Source: Cryomorphaceae bacterium
Lineage (GTDB): Bacteria; Bacteroidota; Bacteroidia; Flavobacteriales_D; Sanyastnellaceae
Assembly: GCA_016124575.1 (NCBI GenBank)
Contig: WGNM01000004.1
Coordinates: forward strand, 32,080-96,079
Length of the DNA: 64,000 nt
Direction: 5' to 3'
Shown here in pieces: positions 1 to 9,900 of the stretch (its first letter is position 1; the number at the start of each line of letters is the position of its first letter). Position numbers and translations under genes: made by a program. Under the pieces are notes generated by a model. That model saw only the letters and a program-made list of their open reading frames with translations. It was not told the origin of the DNA and did no database searches.

Positions 1-702
1 GAAAAGAAAGAAAAACTGGCAGAGGCAGGTATCGATCACCTCATCTTGCTTCCATTCACGCACGAATTCTCTCGCATGACTTCCCTGGAGTACGTCCGCG
101 ACCTATTGGTAGAGGGCATCGGTATACACACCGCAGTAGTTGGCTACGACCATCGCTTTGGCCGCAATCGCGAAGGTGATTTTACCGCATTGGAAGAATT
201 TGGAGAAATGTTTGGCTTTCATGTCGAAGAAATCTCTGCACAACTCATCGAAAACGTTAGCATAAGCAGCACGAAAATCAGAAACGCGCTCTTCACTGGC
301 GATGTGTCTGCAGCCAATTCATTTCTTGGATACAACTATTCGCTCTCGGGTCGCGTTATACAAGGTGATGGGTTGGGACGTACATTGGGATTTCCAACGG
401 CCAACATTTCTATTGCAGACAAACATAAATTGATTCCAGCAAACGGAGTATACACTGTGGGAGTTCGATATGGAAACAGCACTTTTCAAGGGATGATGAA
501 TATCGGATATAGACCTACAGTTACTGATTCGCAAGAACAACGCATTGAAGTGCATTTAATAGACTTTAATGCTGACTTGTACGATCAAGAGGTAAGCATA
601 TCTGTTTTGCATCGCTTGCGAGATGAAATGAAATTCAAAACCTTAGATGAACTCAAGGCACAGCTTTTGATTGATCGTGAACTCGTACTTCGAACTATAT
701 GA
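1..702 (+). CDS. ribF: Bifunctional riboflavin kinase/FAD synthetase, C-terminal part (5' end outside window)
   Basis: RibF phosphorylates riboflavin to FMN and adenylates FMN to FAD in the cytoplasm. The reading frame is open to base 1, so the gene starts before the window and 233 residues are visible. The FAD-synthetase half is seen in GYDHRFGRNREGDF and the ISSTKIR segment; the riboflavin-kinase half shows GRVIQGDGLGRTLGFPTAN and RIEVHLIDF. The TTG at base 46 should not be taken as a start because conserved sequence precedes it. The stop overlaps the next gene's ATG (ATGA), indicating an operon with the LRR, pnuC and NadR-like genes. Flavin and NAD cofactor genes therefore sit together. 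Confidence 0.95.
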   Translation, partial: EKKEKLAEAGIDHLILLPFTHEFSRMTSLEYVRDLLVEGIGIHTAVVGYDHRFGRNREGDFTALEEFGEMFGFHVEEISAQLIENVSISSTKIRNALFTGDVSAANSFLGYNYSLSGRVIQGDGLGRTLGFPTANISIADKHKLIPANGVYTVGVRYGNSTFQGMMNIGYRPTVTDSQEQRIEVHLIDFNADLYDQEVSISVLHRLRDEMKFKTLDELKAQLLIDRELVLRTI

Positions 703-1319
703 TCAGGATCATTCTTTTTGCGCTATCTATCTTCGTCTCTGCGGGAGCGCTGTCTCAAACGCTCACCGATACCATTCCCTATGCGGAACTCCGCACAGCC
801 AAAATGTTTAGGTCAGCAGAAGAAGCGCTAGAAACTCCTGAACCCGTATACCGTCTCGACTTATCGGGCAAACGATTGAAAGAAATTCCGCCTGAAGTTT
901 TCGAATTGAAATATCTGCAAGAGTTGATTCTAGACAAGAACAAGCTTCACGAACTGCCAGCAGAGCTCTTGCAACTTAAAAATCTACAGCGACTTTCGGT
1001 ATCGCACAATCACCTCGAAGAGTTCCCTGCCTTTGTATGCAATTTGAAAAATCTGCGATACATTGATTTTTCCGACAACGAAATATCGAAACTACCTGAT
1101 GAGATTCATCGACTTCAAAAATTAGAAGAGTTGATCCTCTGGAGCAATATAATTGGCTACTATCCGGGCACCATGATGCGCCTTACCAATCTAAAATTGC
1201 TTGATCTCATGCACAATGAGATGTCGATCAACGAACAAGAGCGCATATTCAACATGTTCCCCGACACGGAGGTGAAAGTCTCTCCGCCTTGCAATTGCAC
1301 GTTCGACGATGAAGAGTGA
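699..1319 (+). CDS. Exported leucine-rich-repeat protein
   Basis: A 206-residue protein with an N-terminal signal peptide (hydrophobic stretch ending in GALSQ, cleavage near residue 20), so it is probably periplasmic or at the surface. Roughly residues 60-185 hold about five leucine-rich repeats of the bacterial type (LxxLxLxxNxLxxLPxE spacing, for example LQELILDKNKLHELPAELL). Such repeats usually mediate protein binding and no catalytic motif is seen. The last residues are Cys- and acid-rich (CNCTFDDEE). It overlaps ribF by 4 nt and pnuC by 11 nt, so it is translated from the same message. Its specific role is unknown. Confidence 0.85.
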   Translation: MIRIILFALSIFVSAGALSQTLTDTIPYAELRTAKMFRSAEEALETPEPVYRLDLSGKRLKEIPPEVFELKYLQELILDKNKLHELPAELLQLKNLQRLSVSHNHLEEFPAFVCNLKNLRYIDFSDNEISKLPDEIHRLQKLEELILWSNIIGYYPGTMMRLTNLKLLDLMHNEMSINEQERIFNMFPDTEVKVSPPCNCTFDDEE

Positions 1320-1881
1320 GGACTTGAAATCTAAACCATCGTTATTCACTCTTTCTGAAATCTTGGCCATGGGGCTAAGTGCCTTGTATACATTCCTTTA
1401 CCTCAAAGGAGTTGTACCTGAGTGCTTCATTCCTGCCTTTGTGGGTTCTCTTATTTATGTAGTGCTCTGTTGGAAGAGGAAAATCTATGCGGAAAGTTTT
1501 CTTTATCTGTTCTATACGGCCATGGCTGTCATCGGGTATTTCAGCCTGATGCCCGATGTATTAACCTCTACATGGTCCATATCCGCGCACTTCTGGGTTA
1601 TCTCAATTGGTACCATATCAACATTTATTTCCGGATTTCTTCTTCGAAAATATTCAGATGCCGCCACTCCGTATCTCGATTCTTTCACCACAATCTTTAG
1701 TCTGATAGCTACGTGGATGATGATAGCGTTCATACACGAAAACTGGGTGTATTGGATTGTGATCGATACCCTTGCTATTCTTCTTTACGCCAAAAGGCGG
1801 ATGTGGATCACAGTGTTATTGTTTGTGCTTTACTTGCTTATGGCGATCGACGGTTATTTCGAAGCACTATCTTTGTTTTGA
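1309..1881 (+). CDS. pnuC: PnuC-type nicotinamide riboside transporter
   Basis: A 190-residue integral membrane protein with about seven hydrophobic segments. The C-terminal half has the PnuC pattern: a PYLDSFTT loop, then NWVYWIVID and a final helix ending in a Gly-Tyr (IDGYF). PnuC proteins take up vitamin precursors such as nicotinamide riboside by facilitated diffusion, with trapping by phosphorylation in the cell. The gene overlaps the LRR gene by 11 nt and is followed one base later by a NadR-like kinase gene, which favours nicotinamide riboside as substrate. PnuT (thiamine) is the main alternative, but thiamine genes are absent nearby. Confidence 0.85.
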   Translation: MKSEDLKSKPSLFTLSEILAMGLSALYTFLYLKGVVPECFIPAFVGSLIYVVLCWKRKIYAESFLYLFYTAMAVIGYFSLMPDVLTSTWSISAHFWVISIGTISTFISGFLLRKYSDAATPYLDSFTTIFSLIATWMMIAFIHENWVYWIVIDTLAILLYAKRRMWITVLLFVLYLLMAIDGYFEALSLF

Positions 1882-1882
1882 G

Positions 1883-2404
1883 ATGCGAATAGCCATTACA
1901 GGTCCTGAATCTTCCGGAAAAACAGCGCTTGCCATTCAATTGGCGGAATGGCTGTCGGTTCCCTATTGTCCGGAAGCTGCACGAACCTACTTCCAAAACC
2001 GCTCACCTAAATACACCCTTCAAGACATTGAAAACATTGCATTGATGCAGGCTTCATGGTGGGAGAAGACAGAAAAATTTAGTCCTTCATGGGTGGCCGA
2101 CTCCGACTATTGGGTCTTACATATTTGGCAAATCGAAAAGTTTGGAAAATGTTCAAGCGTTGTAGAACAGTCGCTGCGCAGCGTGCCTTTCGACATTGTG
2201 CTGGTATGCTCGCCCGACATCCCTTGGGAATACGACCCACTGCGTGAGAACCGCGACGACCGTGATCGTTTATTCGACGCGTACAACGCTGTGCTATCAG
2301 CAAATAAAATAAACAGCCATGTCGTTAGAGGTTTAGGAAAAGACCGACTCGCGAACGCCTTGGAATTGATCAAAGAAAAAGGGCGCCTTATTAGCGCCCC
2401 TTGA
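1883..2404 (+). CDS. NadR-like ATPase / ribosylnicotinamide kinase
   Basis: The ATG at 1883 lies one base after the pnuC stop and gives a 173-residue protein that opens directly with a P-loop (GPESSGKT, residues 7-14), as in the kinase domain of NadR. A PYCPEAARTY motif and a Walker-B-like VLVCSPDIPW segment follow. In NadR this domain phosphorylates nicotinamide riboside to NMN; a stand-alone copy next to pnuC fits a salvage pair in which uptake is driven by intracellular phosphorylation. No adenylyltransferase or helix-turn-helix domain is present. An in-frame start at 1772 would run through the end of pnuC and is unlikely. The 3' end contains the terminator of the convergent tonB gene. Confidence 0.8.
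   Translation: MRIAITGPESSGKTALAIQLAEWLSVPYCPEAARTYFQNRSPKYTLQDIENIALMQASWWEKTEKFSPSWVADSDYWVLHIWQIEKFGKCSSVVEQSLRSVPFDIVLVCSPDIPWEYDPLRENRDDRDRLFDAYNAVLSANKINSHVVRGLGKDRLANALELIKEKGRLISAP
2372..2399 (-). terminator. Intrinsic terminator of tonB, inside the end of the NadR-like gene
   Basis: The inverted repeat GGGCGC / GCGCCC at 2381-2386 and 2394-2399 has a 7-nt loop. On the minus strand it is followed by TTTTTCTTT (2380 down to 2372), a good U-tract. It therefore ends tonB transcription within the coding region of the convergent gene. On the plus strand the following sequence is not T-rich. Confidence 0.75.
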
Positions 2405-2425
2405 TATAATTCCTTTCGGCAGTTC

Positions 2426-3130
2426 TTATTTGATAATGAACTTAACCGGAATGGTGTACTGAACAGAAACTGGTTTCCCACGTTGCTTTCCTGGTTCAAA
2501 CTTAGGAAGAGTTTGAATCACGCGCAAAGCTTCTTTATCTAAACGTGGATCTACTTCACGAAGCACTTTGGCATCTTTCACATCCCCGTTTTTATCAACT
2601 ACGAAGTAAACGAAAACAGTACCCTGAATACCAGCGTCTTTTGCGATTGGTGGGTATTTTGTGTTCTTAGTAACGTACTTGATAATCTCCATCTGTGTGC
2701 ACTGATGGCGTTCGTCACCGCGCATATCCTTACACGGACCTAAAGCAGGCATGTGTTCAACAATCATGAAAGGAGTGTCGTCTTCAACCACCTCTTCGAT
2801 CACTTCGATGGTTTCAATTTCGGTGTTCTCATCAAGATCCAAATCTTCAACTTGAAGTTCATCCTCGATCACCTCATCATCATCTACGATCTCGATCATA
2901 GAAGTTTGTGGCGGTGGGGGCGGTGGGGGCGGTGGTTGGATGATATTCACCGGAATATCTTCCTCTTCCAGCAGTGACGTATCAAAATCCAGTTTTGAAG
3001 TCACGCTGATCGCATAAGACGTCCATGTAAACGCAGCCAACAATAGCGCCAACGACGCTACGAAGCCGAGCGCTCTCCACGACATCCTGCTTTTCTCTAT
3101 ATCAGCATTTTCATTTTTTCTCTTTTCCAT
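2426..3130 (-). CDS. tonB: TonB family energy-transducing protein
   Basis: A 234-residue TonB. It has a cytoplasmic N-terminus, one membrane helix at about residues 21-43, a tract of nine prolines at about 67-75, an acidic D/E-rich periplasmic linker, and a C-terminal TonB domain (GIQGTVFVYFVVDKNGDV, then DPRLDKEALRV and a closing beta strand). It transmits proton-motive force from ExbBD to outer-membrane TonB-dependent receptors. The acidic linker, instead of the usual Lys-Pro or Glu-Pro repeats, and the Cys pair (GPCKDM, HQCTQM) before the domain are typical of Bacteroidota TonB-like proteins. It lies 49 nt after the VanZ-like gene and may have its own promoter. Confidence 0.9.
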   Translation of the reverse strand: MEKRKNENADIEKSRMSWRALGFVASLALLLAAFTWTSYAISVTSKLDFDTSLLEEEDIPVNIIQPPPPPPPPPQTSMIEIVDDDEVIEDELQVEDLDLDENTEIETIEVIEEVVEDDTPFMIVEHMPALGPCKDMRGDERHQCTQMEIIKYVTKNTKYPPIAKDAGIQGTVFVYFVVDKNGDVKDAKVLREVDPRLDKEALRVIQTLPKFEPGKQRGKPVSVQYTIPVKFIIK

Positions 3131-3150
3131 GGGAAATAAGATTAAGAGTC

Positions 3151-3158
3151 CGAAAATA
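3151..3158 (-). promoter_or_regulatory. Candidate -7 box for tonB (TATTTTCG)
   Basis: Read on the minus strand this is TATTTTCG, a TAnnTTCG variant of the Bacteroidota -7 element, 20 nt before the tonB ATG. No TTG is present at the usual -33 spacing, so support is partial. Confidence 0.4.
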
Positions 3159-3179
3159 AGAAACTCTGACGGAATTGAA

Positions 3180-3557
3180 TTATTGTTTTCCGTAAATAAG
3201 TCTAAAAATCACAATTCCAACCAGCACTCCGACCGTATTGGCAATAAAATCCCAAATATCGGAGGTTCTATCTTGTATCAATCGTCCTTGAAAGAACTCT
3301 AGCACTCCACCGTAAGACACAGCAATATAGATCGTCCACCTTGCTGCTTTCTGTCGGATCTGTCGGAATCGAATCTGCCTAGAAAGTCCTGTTTTGAGGA
3401 CGATGGCAAAAATACAGAACACCGTGAAATGTCCAATTTTATCGAATTTCAACAAATCCCAAACATCGACCATCGGCAGGTCTCTGCCCGGAACGAAGTA
3501 CATGAAGGCAATCATCGCGGCCCATGCGAAGGACCAGATCAAATGCCTAGCAAACAT
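3180..3557 (-). CDS. VanZ-like family membrane protein
   Basis: A 125-residue membrane protein with about four hydrophobic segments. It carries the VanZ-like signature: FDKIGHFTVFCIFA near the middle, then GGVLEFFQ, and the DIWDFIANTVGVLVG motif near the C-terminus. The biochemical role of VanZ-like proteins is unresolved; the founding member raises teicoplanin resistance. The start is 2 nt from the gcvH stop, so the two are cotranscribed. I recall this gcvH-VanZ adjacency downstream of sprA as recurrent in Flavobacteriia. Confidence 0.85.
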   Translation of the reverse strand: MFARHLIWSFAWAAMIAFMYFVPGRDLPMVDVWDLLKFDKIGHFTVFCIFAIVLKTGLSRQIRFRQIRQKAARWTIYIAVSYGGVLEFFQGRLIQDRTSDIWDFIANTVGVLVGIVIFRLIYGKQ

Positions 3558-3559
3558 AA

Positions 3560-3937
3560 TTAGTGAATAACTCCGCTGTAAGCTTCAGCATCAAGCAACG
3601 CTGCCACATCGGCTGGGTCGTTCACTTTCATTTTGATCATCCAACCTTCACCGTATGGATCATCATTTACTGCAGCTGGGTTATCGGCCAATGCCGCGTT
3701 GACTTCCATGATGGTTCCAGCAACAGGTAAAAACAAGTCACTAACCGTTTTCACCGCTTCAATGGTTCCAAAAATCTCTTCAGCATCAAGGCTTTCACCT
3801 TCCGTTTCAATTTCTACAAACACGATGTCACCAAGTTCGCTTTGCGCAAACTCTGTAATTCCAACAGTCGCGATATCACCTTCTAGGCGAATCCATTCAT
3901 GGTCTTTCGTATAACGAAGCTCTTTAGGGATGTTCAT
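3560..3937 (-). CDS. gcvH: Glycine cleavage system H protein
   Basis: A 125-residue lipoyl carrier of the glycine cleavage complex, shuttling the aminomethyl group between the P, T and L proteins in the cytoplasm. The lipoylation site is Lys63 in GTIEAVKTVSDL, and the N-terminal KDHEWIR and GITEFAQSELGDIVFVE motifs match the family. Length is normal (about 125-130). The gcvP and gcvT genes are not nearby. It lies 49 nt downstream of sprA, with a predicted -7 box inside that gap, so it may be transcribed both from the sprA operon and on its own. Confidence 0.97.
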   Translation of the reverse strand: MNIPKELRYTKDHEWIRLEGDIATVGITEFAQSELGDIVFVEIETEGESLDAEEIFGTIEAVKTVSDLFLPVAGTIMEVNAALADNPAAVNDDPYGEGWMIKMKVNDPADVAALLDAEAYSGVIH

Positions 3938-3954
3938 TGCATCAATATTTTGGG

Positions 3955-3962
3955 CAAAAATA
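3955..3962 (-). promoter_or_regulatory. Candidate -7 box for gcvH (TATTTTTG)
   Basis: On the minus strand this reads TATTTTTG followed by CCC, matching TAnnTTTG(C). It lies in the 49-nt sprA-gcvH gap, 17 nt before the gcvH start. A -33 TTG at 17-23 nt spacing is not seen. Confidence 0.45.
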
Positions 3963-3986
3963 ACCTTTTTGTGTTCTGTTTCGCAT

Positions 3987-6900
3987 CTACGACAACTGGA
4001 AGCGCAAAGTCAATCCTGAACTTATGTTCGACGTAGGGAATGCGGTAGAAATTTTAGGTCTGGTTAACTGGTGATCGAAGAAGAAACGAAGAGTCAGTTT
4101 CTTCGAAACCTCTAGGTCAGCAGTAGTTTTCAAGCTAAAGATTCTCTGACCTGCAGTTGGTTGATTCTGCAGCTCTTGCATTTTTCTGATAATCGTCACA
4201 TTGTCTCTAATCGTCAAATCTGCACGAAGCGAAAGCTGGGTATCTTTCAACATTTCCACTGGCAATTTTCCACGTTTGCGATAGAACGGGTTTGGCACTT
4301 CGGTAAAGCGATATCCCAATCCAAGGATGATAGAGTTGCCTTTGGTCTCGGTAATTTGATAGTTGGCAAGTCCTAAGCTAATCATGCGGTCACGAGCAAA
4401 TTCAACTCGGATTTGCGGGTCATTTTTCCCTTTGGTTTTCAGTGTCATGTCGAATCCTACCAACGGCGCCATTTGCTCGCTGATGCTTACAGTATTGATC
4501 TGACGTTGAGGAATAAAGTTGGCAAACTCACTAGCATCTGTTGCTGTTGGACGACCGGCCGCATCTTCTTCGTAGTTCAAATTGGTCACATAGCTTGTGT
4601 TCATGGTTGAACGGTATGTATGGTTGACATTGAACTGCTTGAAGTACTTCTTAATTGACTGAATCTTCGTCATCCCGTCGTAAGTGATTCTCCAGTTAGG
4701 AGCCATTGTTGTTTTAAATGGATCAAGTTTCACTTTCGAAGCATCAGTGCCTGTATAAGCGGCTAGGAATGCGGCTATGGTTACATCTTGAGAAGTAGGA
4801 CCCCATCCATCGTAATACCCGTTCGGGTTCGGCGCATCGAGGCGATACGTTTCTGCATTCAACCGTTCAGAAACGGCCAATCTGTTCAACAAGAACGCAT
4901 CAAAAACATCCGAATTGAAGTCTTTGTCATCTTTTGTAAAAGCAGTTCTCCACGTAATAATCGACGCAGAGAAATTACCCGTTTCCACTGGCGATTGGAA
5001 CTCGTAATCATTCACGAGTGGGTCGTCATTGAAACGGAAGAAGCTCTGCAAATTCCGTGATTCTTGCCGAGTTGCTGTAAGCTCAATCTTCAAGTACTTA
5101 ATCGGTTCTAAATTCGCACGTAAGTTCCACGTTTCAGAGAACGTTTCGGAATACGGATTGTTCAGATAAGGCGATTGAATCAGCCAGCCTTTCTGCGAAG
5201 CCATGACTGCAAAATTGTCGACTTCATTTCCAAAGACATCCGTGTTCTGTTGTCCAAGAATAAACGGTAAACCAGGTGCATTGAATTGCGGATCCATTCC
5301 CACAAGTTGTGTTTTCTGGGCATATCCTGGCAGCATTAAGCCTTCATTCTTGGTGTATGAACCAGAAACATTGCGCACCATCATCAAGAACCTTAGAGCT
5401 TCATGAAGCGGGTTTATTTTTTCCTTGTCCTTTTTTTCTTTTTCCTCAACATCCCCGAAACCATCACGATCTTGGTTATTTGTTTTACCACCCTTTCCCT
5501 TCTGAGAAGTACTGTTGATCTCCTTCAAAATTGGAACCTTGTTGTACAGGTTCGTCATATTCGCTTGAGCGCTTAGCGACAAGTTGCGGGAGTTCTGAAT
5601 GGTATGACCTAGTGAATCTTGGCTAAACGGCGCGCGATCCCAACGATACGAAGCCGCGTAGGTTGCATCAGAAGACAAGAAATCCAAGATTGGAATTTTG
5701 TCGAATGGCACCTTATACGAAAGCGACGTATTGTGGTTGTAGTTCGTAGTCTCACCAAAATTTCTGATGTTGTTCCAAACGGTATCTTTATATGCAGTAT
5801 ACCAGTCGACATCCTCCTTATTAATTACACCGGCAGGTTCACCAATCAATGCCAAGTTATTTGCGCTGTAGTTGAATTTCAATCCTTTCGTAATATCATA
5901 AGCCACGTTGTATGTCCGCGTCCAGTTCCATGTTTTCATGGCCTGTGTTTGGATCAGCACATTGGTTTCAACCCCAAACAATTCAGCGGTGTTGTTGCGC
6001 ACCCTGCTTGTTTCATATGACCTATTCATTGTAGAATTAAATCCAAACGATTTTATTCCAGTGTAGAAATTGAAATCTTTGAGCCATTTCATATACGCCG
6101 CCTTCGACACAAAACCAATGTTTGCGAATGGCTTCACCTCTTTGGGTTTGTTATTGAACGTATAGTTCAAACCACCTGTATAGTTCTTTTGCATTTGGAA
6201 CTCCAGGTTGATATCGCGTCTATATGTCTCATTGTAACCGTACGACACCGAGAAATTCCCGATATCATAAAAGTGTGGCTTATCTGACTTTTGTTTTTCT
6301 TTCTTACCGCCTTTCTCCCCTTCTTCGGTCAAATCACCACCTTCCTTTTCTTTACCCGGTTTTGGTTTTTTCGGTCCGCCGCCTTTTGGATCAATTTTAA
6401 CGTTTGTAAAGTTTATGCTCCTTCGTCGGATGTACGACTGCGACTTCTTTCTGCGCTCAGGCGTGAGGTCGCGGTCAGCCATTTCAATATCAGGAGCCAG
6501 CGGATCAAACTGTGGCGTGCTAACGGTTTCCGAATATCCCAAATACATTGGAAGCTGTACACCGAGGTTTTCAGGGAAGAACTTACCAAGCTGAAGGGTC
6601 GTATTGGCATCTACTCCACGCTTAGTTTCGCGCTGACGTTCAAGCACCGATTGCTCCAAAGTTCCCCAACCTGGTGTCGACATGTTTGCCGCCACAGAAA
6701 GATTTCCAAAATCAGCCAAGTTAGCATTCATGCGCGCCACAGCAGCCCATCCACCCTTTTCATTGAAATCAGTCAAACGCAACTCGTTCACCCAGATATT
6801 GGCACATTTTGCTAAACCGTCATCGCTACTGAACAGGTTGTTGTCTTTATCAGGGTTTCTGACACCAATCATTACTACAATAACATTCGCAAGGTTCGGA

Positions 6901-9900
6901 TTACCTTTAACTCGTAGAACAGATTTACCATCTTCTTTGACAAATTCCTGGAAGGTTGGATAACCAACAGGGCGGGAGATTTTGAGGTTTTGCAACTTCT
7001 CAAACTCAATTTCCACGTCGTTTTCTTCTGGCCAAATCAGATCTTCATTCCCCGTATACCACGGAGTAGTTTTCAGCGGAATCTCGTATTCGTAGTAGTT
7101 CTCATTGAAATCACTACCCAGGCGAACAAACACCGTCAGATCTTTGTCGTTCAGCGTAGTACCATCAGGACCTGCTTCAGCGTGCGCGTACATTTTCAAC
7201 TTTTTGTACATCCGCATATCGTAACTGATATTTCGATATGCAGCACGTGCGTCACCATCTTGAAGATTGCAAATCTCAAGAGACAACGATTGCTCATTCA
7301 AACGGCGTTGGTTGGCAGTTCCCACGTCAATTTCACGAATGATACCTGGCGGGATAACATAAGGCACAGGTTCTCTGTTACCATTTTCTTCGATGTTAAC
7401 TGCAGAGATTGTAAATGTGGTCGGACTCGGGTCATTCTGTTCAATTTCCTGAGGACCTTCTAGCGAACCAATGTATTTCCACCACTCCCCACGAATCAAT
7501 TCTAAACGTGCAAAGCGCAATGTGGCCTCTTCAGACCAACCCTTCATGAACATACGTATGAATCGAATAGAGCGGAAATCGGTGATTCCCCCTACCTTCT
7601 TTTCAAACTCACGAATTGGAATTTTGAATTGATACCAGCGGACAGTTTTTTGCTCTCCATTGGCTACTTCTACTGTTTTCTCGAAGCTATCAGTGATGTA
7701 GTTATTACCGATATTCCCCTCACCGAGGTTTTGTGGTCGCAGAGAAACCTTGTATTGATAGTAGCTTTCTATTGTGCTCAGAGTAATATCCTGGTTAATA
7801 TCTTCCGTATTCGGAATGGTAGTGGCCGCAATTGGATAACCGTCCGGAGTGCGGGTATCTGAGTTACCTTCGTATCCGTTGAAGTTTTTGTATCGACGTA
7901 AAACACTCCAATCTTCATTTTGGGCTGTAGGATTGCGGAAAAATTGGAAATCATCTGCTGATGGGTCACTCGAGTAAGCATTGTAGGCTGCAGGATCCAA
8001 GAACCCCTCTACTTGAGTGAGCCAATTTTGGAAATAATCTCTTTCATCGGCACTATTCAATCCGTCTAACCCAATATCTTGCGTGATGTAATTGCCACTC
8101 GAGTTATCGAAAGCATTAACCACGTTAAAGATGGCTGGATCGGGTGTAACACCCCATGTTGTTTGCAGCGTATCATTGTCTTGGTTCGGACTTGGCAAAC
8201 CATTTTCGTATGACAATTGAGAATCGTTCAAGACATCCTCAGAAACATTACCGAGGTTGAAATACAACTCTCCTCCATTGATGTTTTCAGAATCACTATT
8301 GAAAGGATCCATCAACCAAAACTGGATAAATTGGATGTTTGAAGCTTCGAAATCGGTTGTTACTAGCGAACGTTGAATTCCGCCCCAGCGCGAGTCTGGC
8401 TCCACAAGAGTACCATCCGTATTTAACCCAGAAGAAATTCCAGGTGTCCCATCGGGCAATTCATAGTTGTATTGTCCGCGTTCATTCGGATAGAAAGTCA
8501 AATCCAAAGTCGGAATTAGAGGAGGAGTACCTGTAGCCAATTCGCGTTTAGGAAACACTTCACCTTCAAGCACTTCACGCATCCGATGATCACTCCTCAA
8601 ATCAACTGGAACCTGACCGTCTGTCAATCCATTCCCCTGGAAAAATTGCGGATCGATGTTGTACCACGACAATTTCGCTCGGTTGTAGTTATAAACGAGA
8701 GAATCTTCCAAATTCCCTTCAGGGAAGAGGTCGGTCTGTAATTTCGGAGTACTGGCAAGAAACCATTGGCTGATGTTGCGAATATCGATAACCGATTGGC
8801 TACCTTCAAAATCGTCAAGATAAGAGTTCCCAGTTTTACCTATAGCCTTCGCGTGGCCTGGAATCATATATGCTGCTTCAGCCGAAAGATCAACATTTGA
8901 AACCGCCTTGGTATCGATAAACGGAATTCTATCGACCATGCGCGTAATGAACGGACTTTCCTTTTGGTAAGCCATATCGATACCCAGGAGCGTATTGTTC
9001 ACCGGTTCATCGCCGATGTTTACCTTTTGAGTGAGCGGACGTTCGCGCAGGTTCAAGATCGTCGCACCAAGGTTCAAGTTGTCGCTAACCTCATAATCGA
9101 ACCTACTTCCCAGCATCGTTCGCATCTGAATATTGAACAGAGAATTACTTTCGAGTGAGATATTGATAGGTTGACCAGAGTCTAGCAATCCTTGGTTAAG
9201 GATCTTCACCCTACCCAAGTTATAGTCGACCGTATAATCTTGGTTTTCAACCAACTTAACACCACCTGCGGTAACAGTGACCGAACCTTGCGGCACGTTC
9301 AAAGCGTTTAGTGAGATATCTGACGAAGACGAAGATTGATACTGTCCGCGAAGTTTGAACCTATTCAGTGCAGGTATTTGCTGAGCAGCTGTTTTGGTTG
9401 AGTCGTATAACGGTTGGAAGACAATTGTATTGATGAGCGATTGTGCCAGGTTTGGGTCAGACACTTGCGACTCAATAACAGACTTTAGATGTTCTCCAAA
9501 AGGTTCAACCACAGGGAAGAATACCCGCCCCGTTTGCGCTTGGATGGTACCCCCTTGTGTGGCAGCATTGTCGATGAAATCGAAGAAGCCATCTTTATTC
9601 GGGAAATTATTGACATCCAGTCGGTCGAGGTTTATCAATTGAAGCAGTAGCTGACCTTCCAGAGGTTGTCGAGGAATATAGTTTAGGTCGATACCTGTTG
9701 ACGGGTCATTGTACCATACATCAAACCTAAAATTATCCTTATTGACACCAAACGCACCGATGTTGTATACGTTCTTCATCATCAAATCCCATAGCGGAGA
9801 AGGGTCACCATTGTCGAGGTTCACACGTGTTATTGATGCTTTCAGCATTTTGAGCACCAGTGCGCTTGGCGCCGTGAAACCATCCTGAGACAACGTACCC

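Noticed and set aside
46..702. Taking the TTG at 46 as the start of ribF
   Set aside because: Conserved FAD-synthetase sequence continues upstream to base 1, so the gene is cut by the window edge.
2908..2937. G-rich tract in tonB as a G-quadruplex regulatory element
   Set aside because: It is explained by nine consecutive proline codons on the coding strand, the normal TonB polyproline linker.
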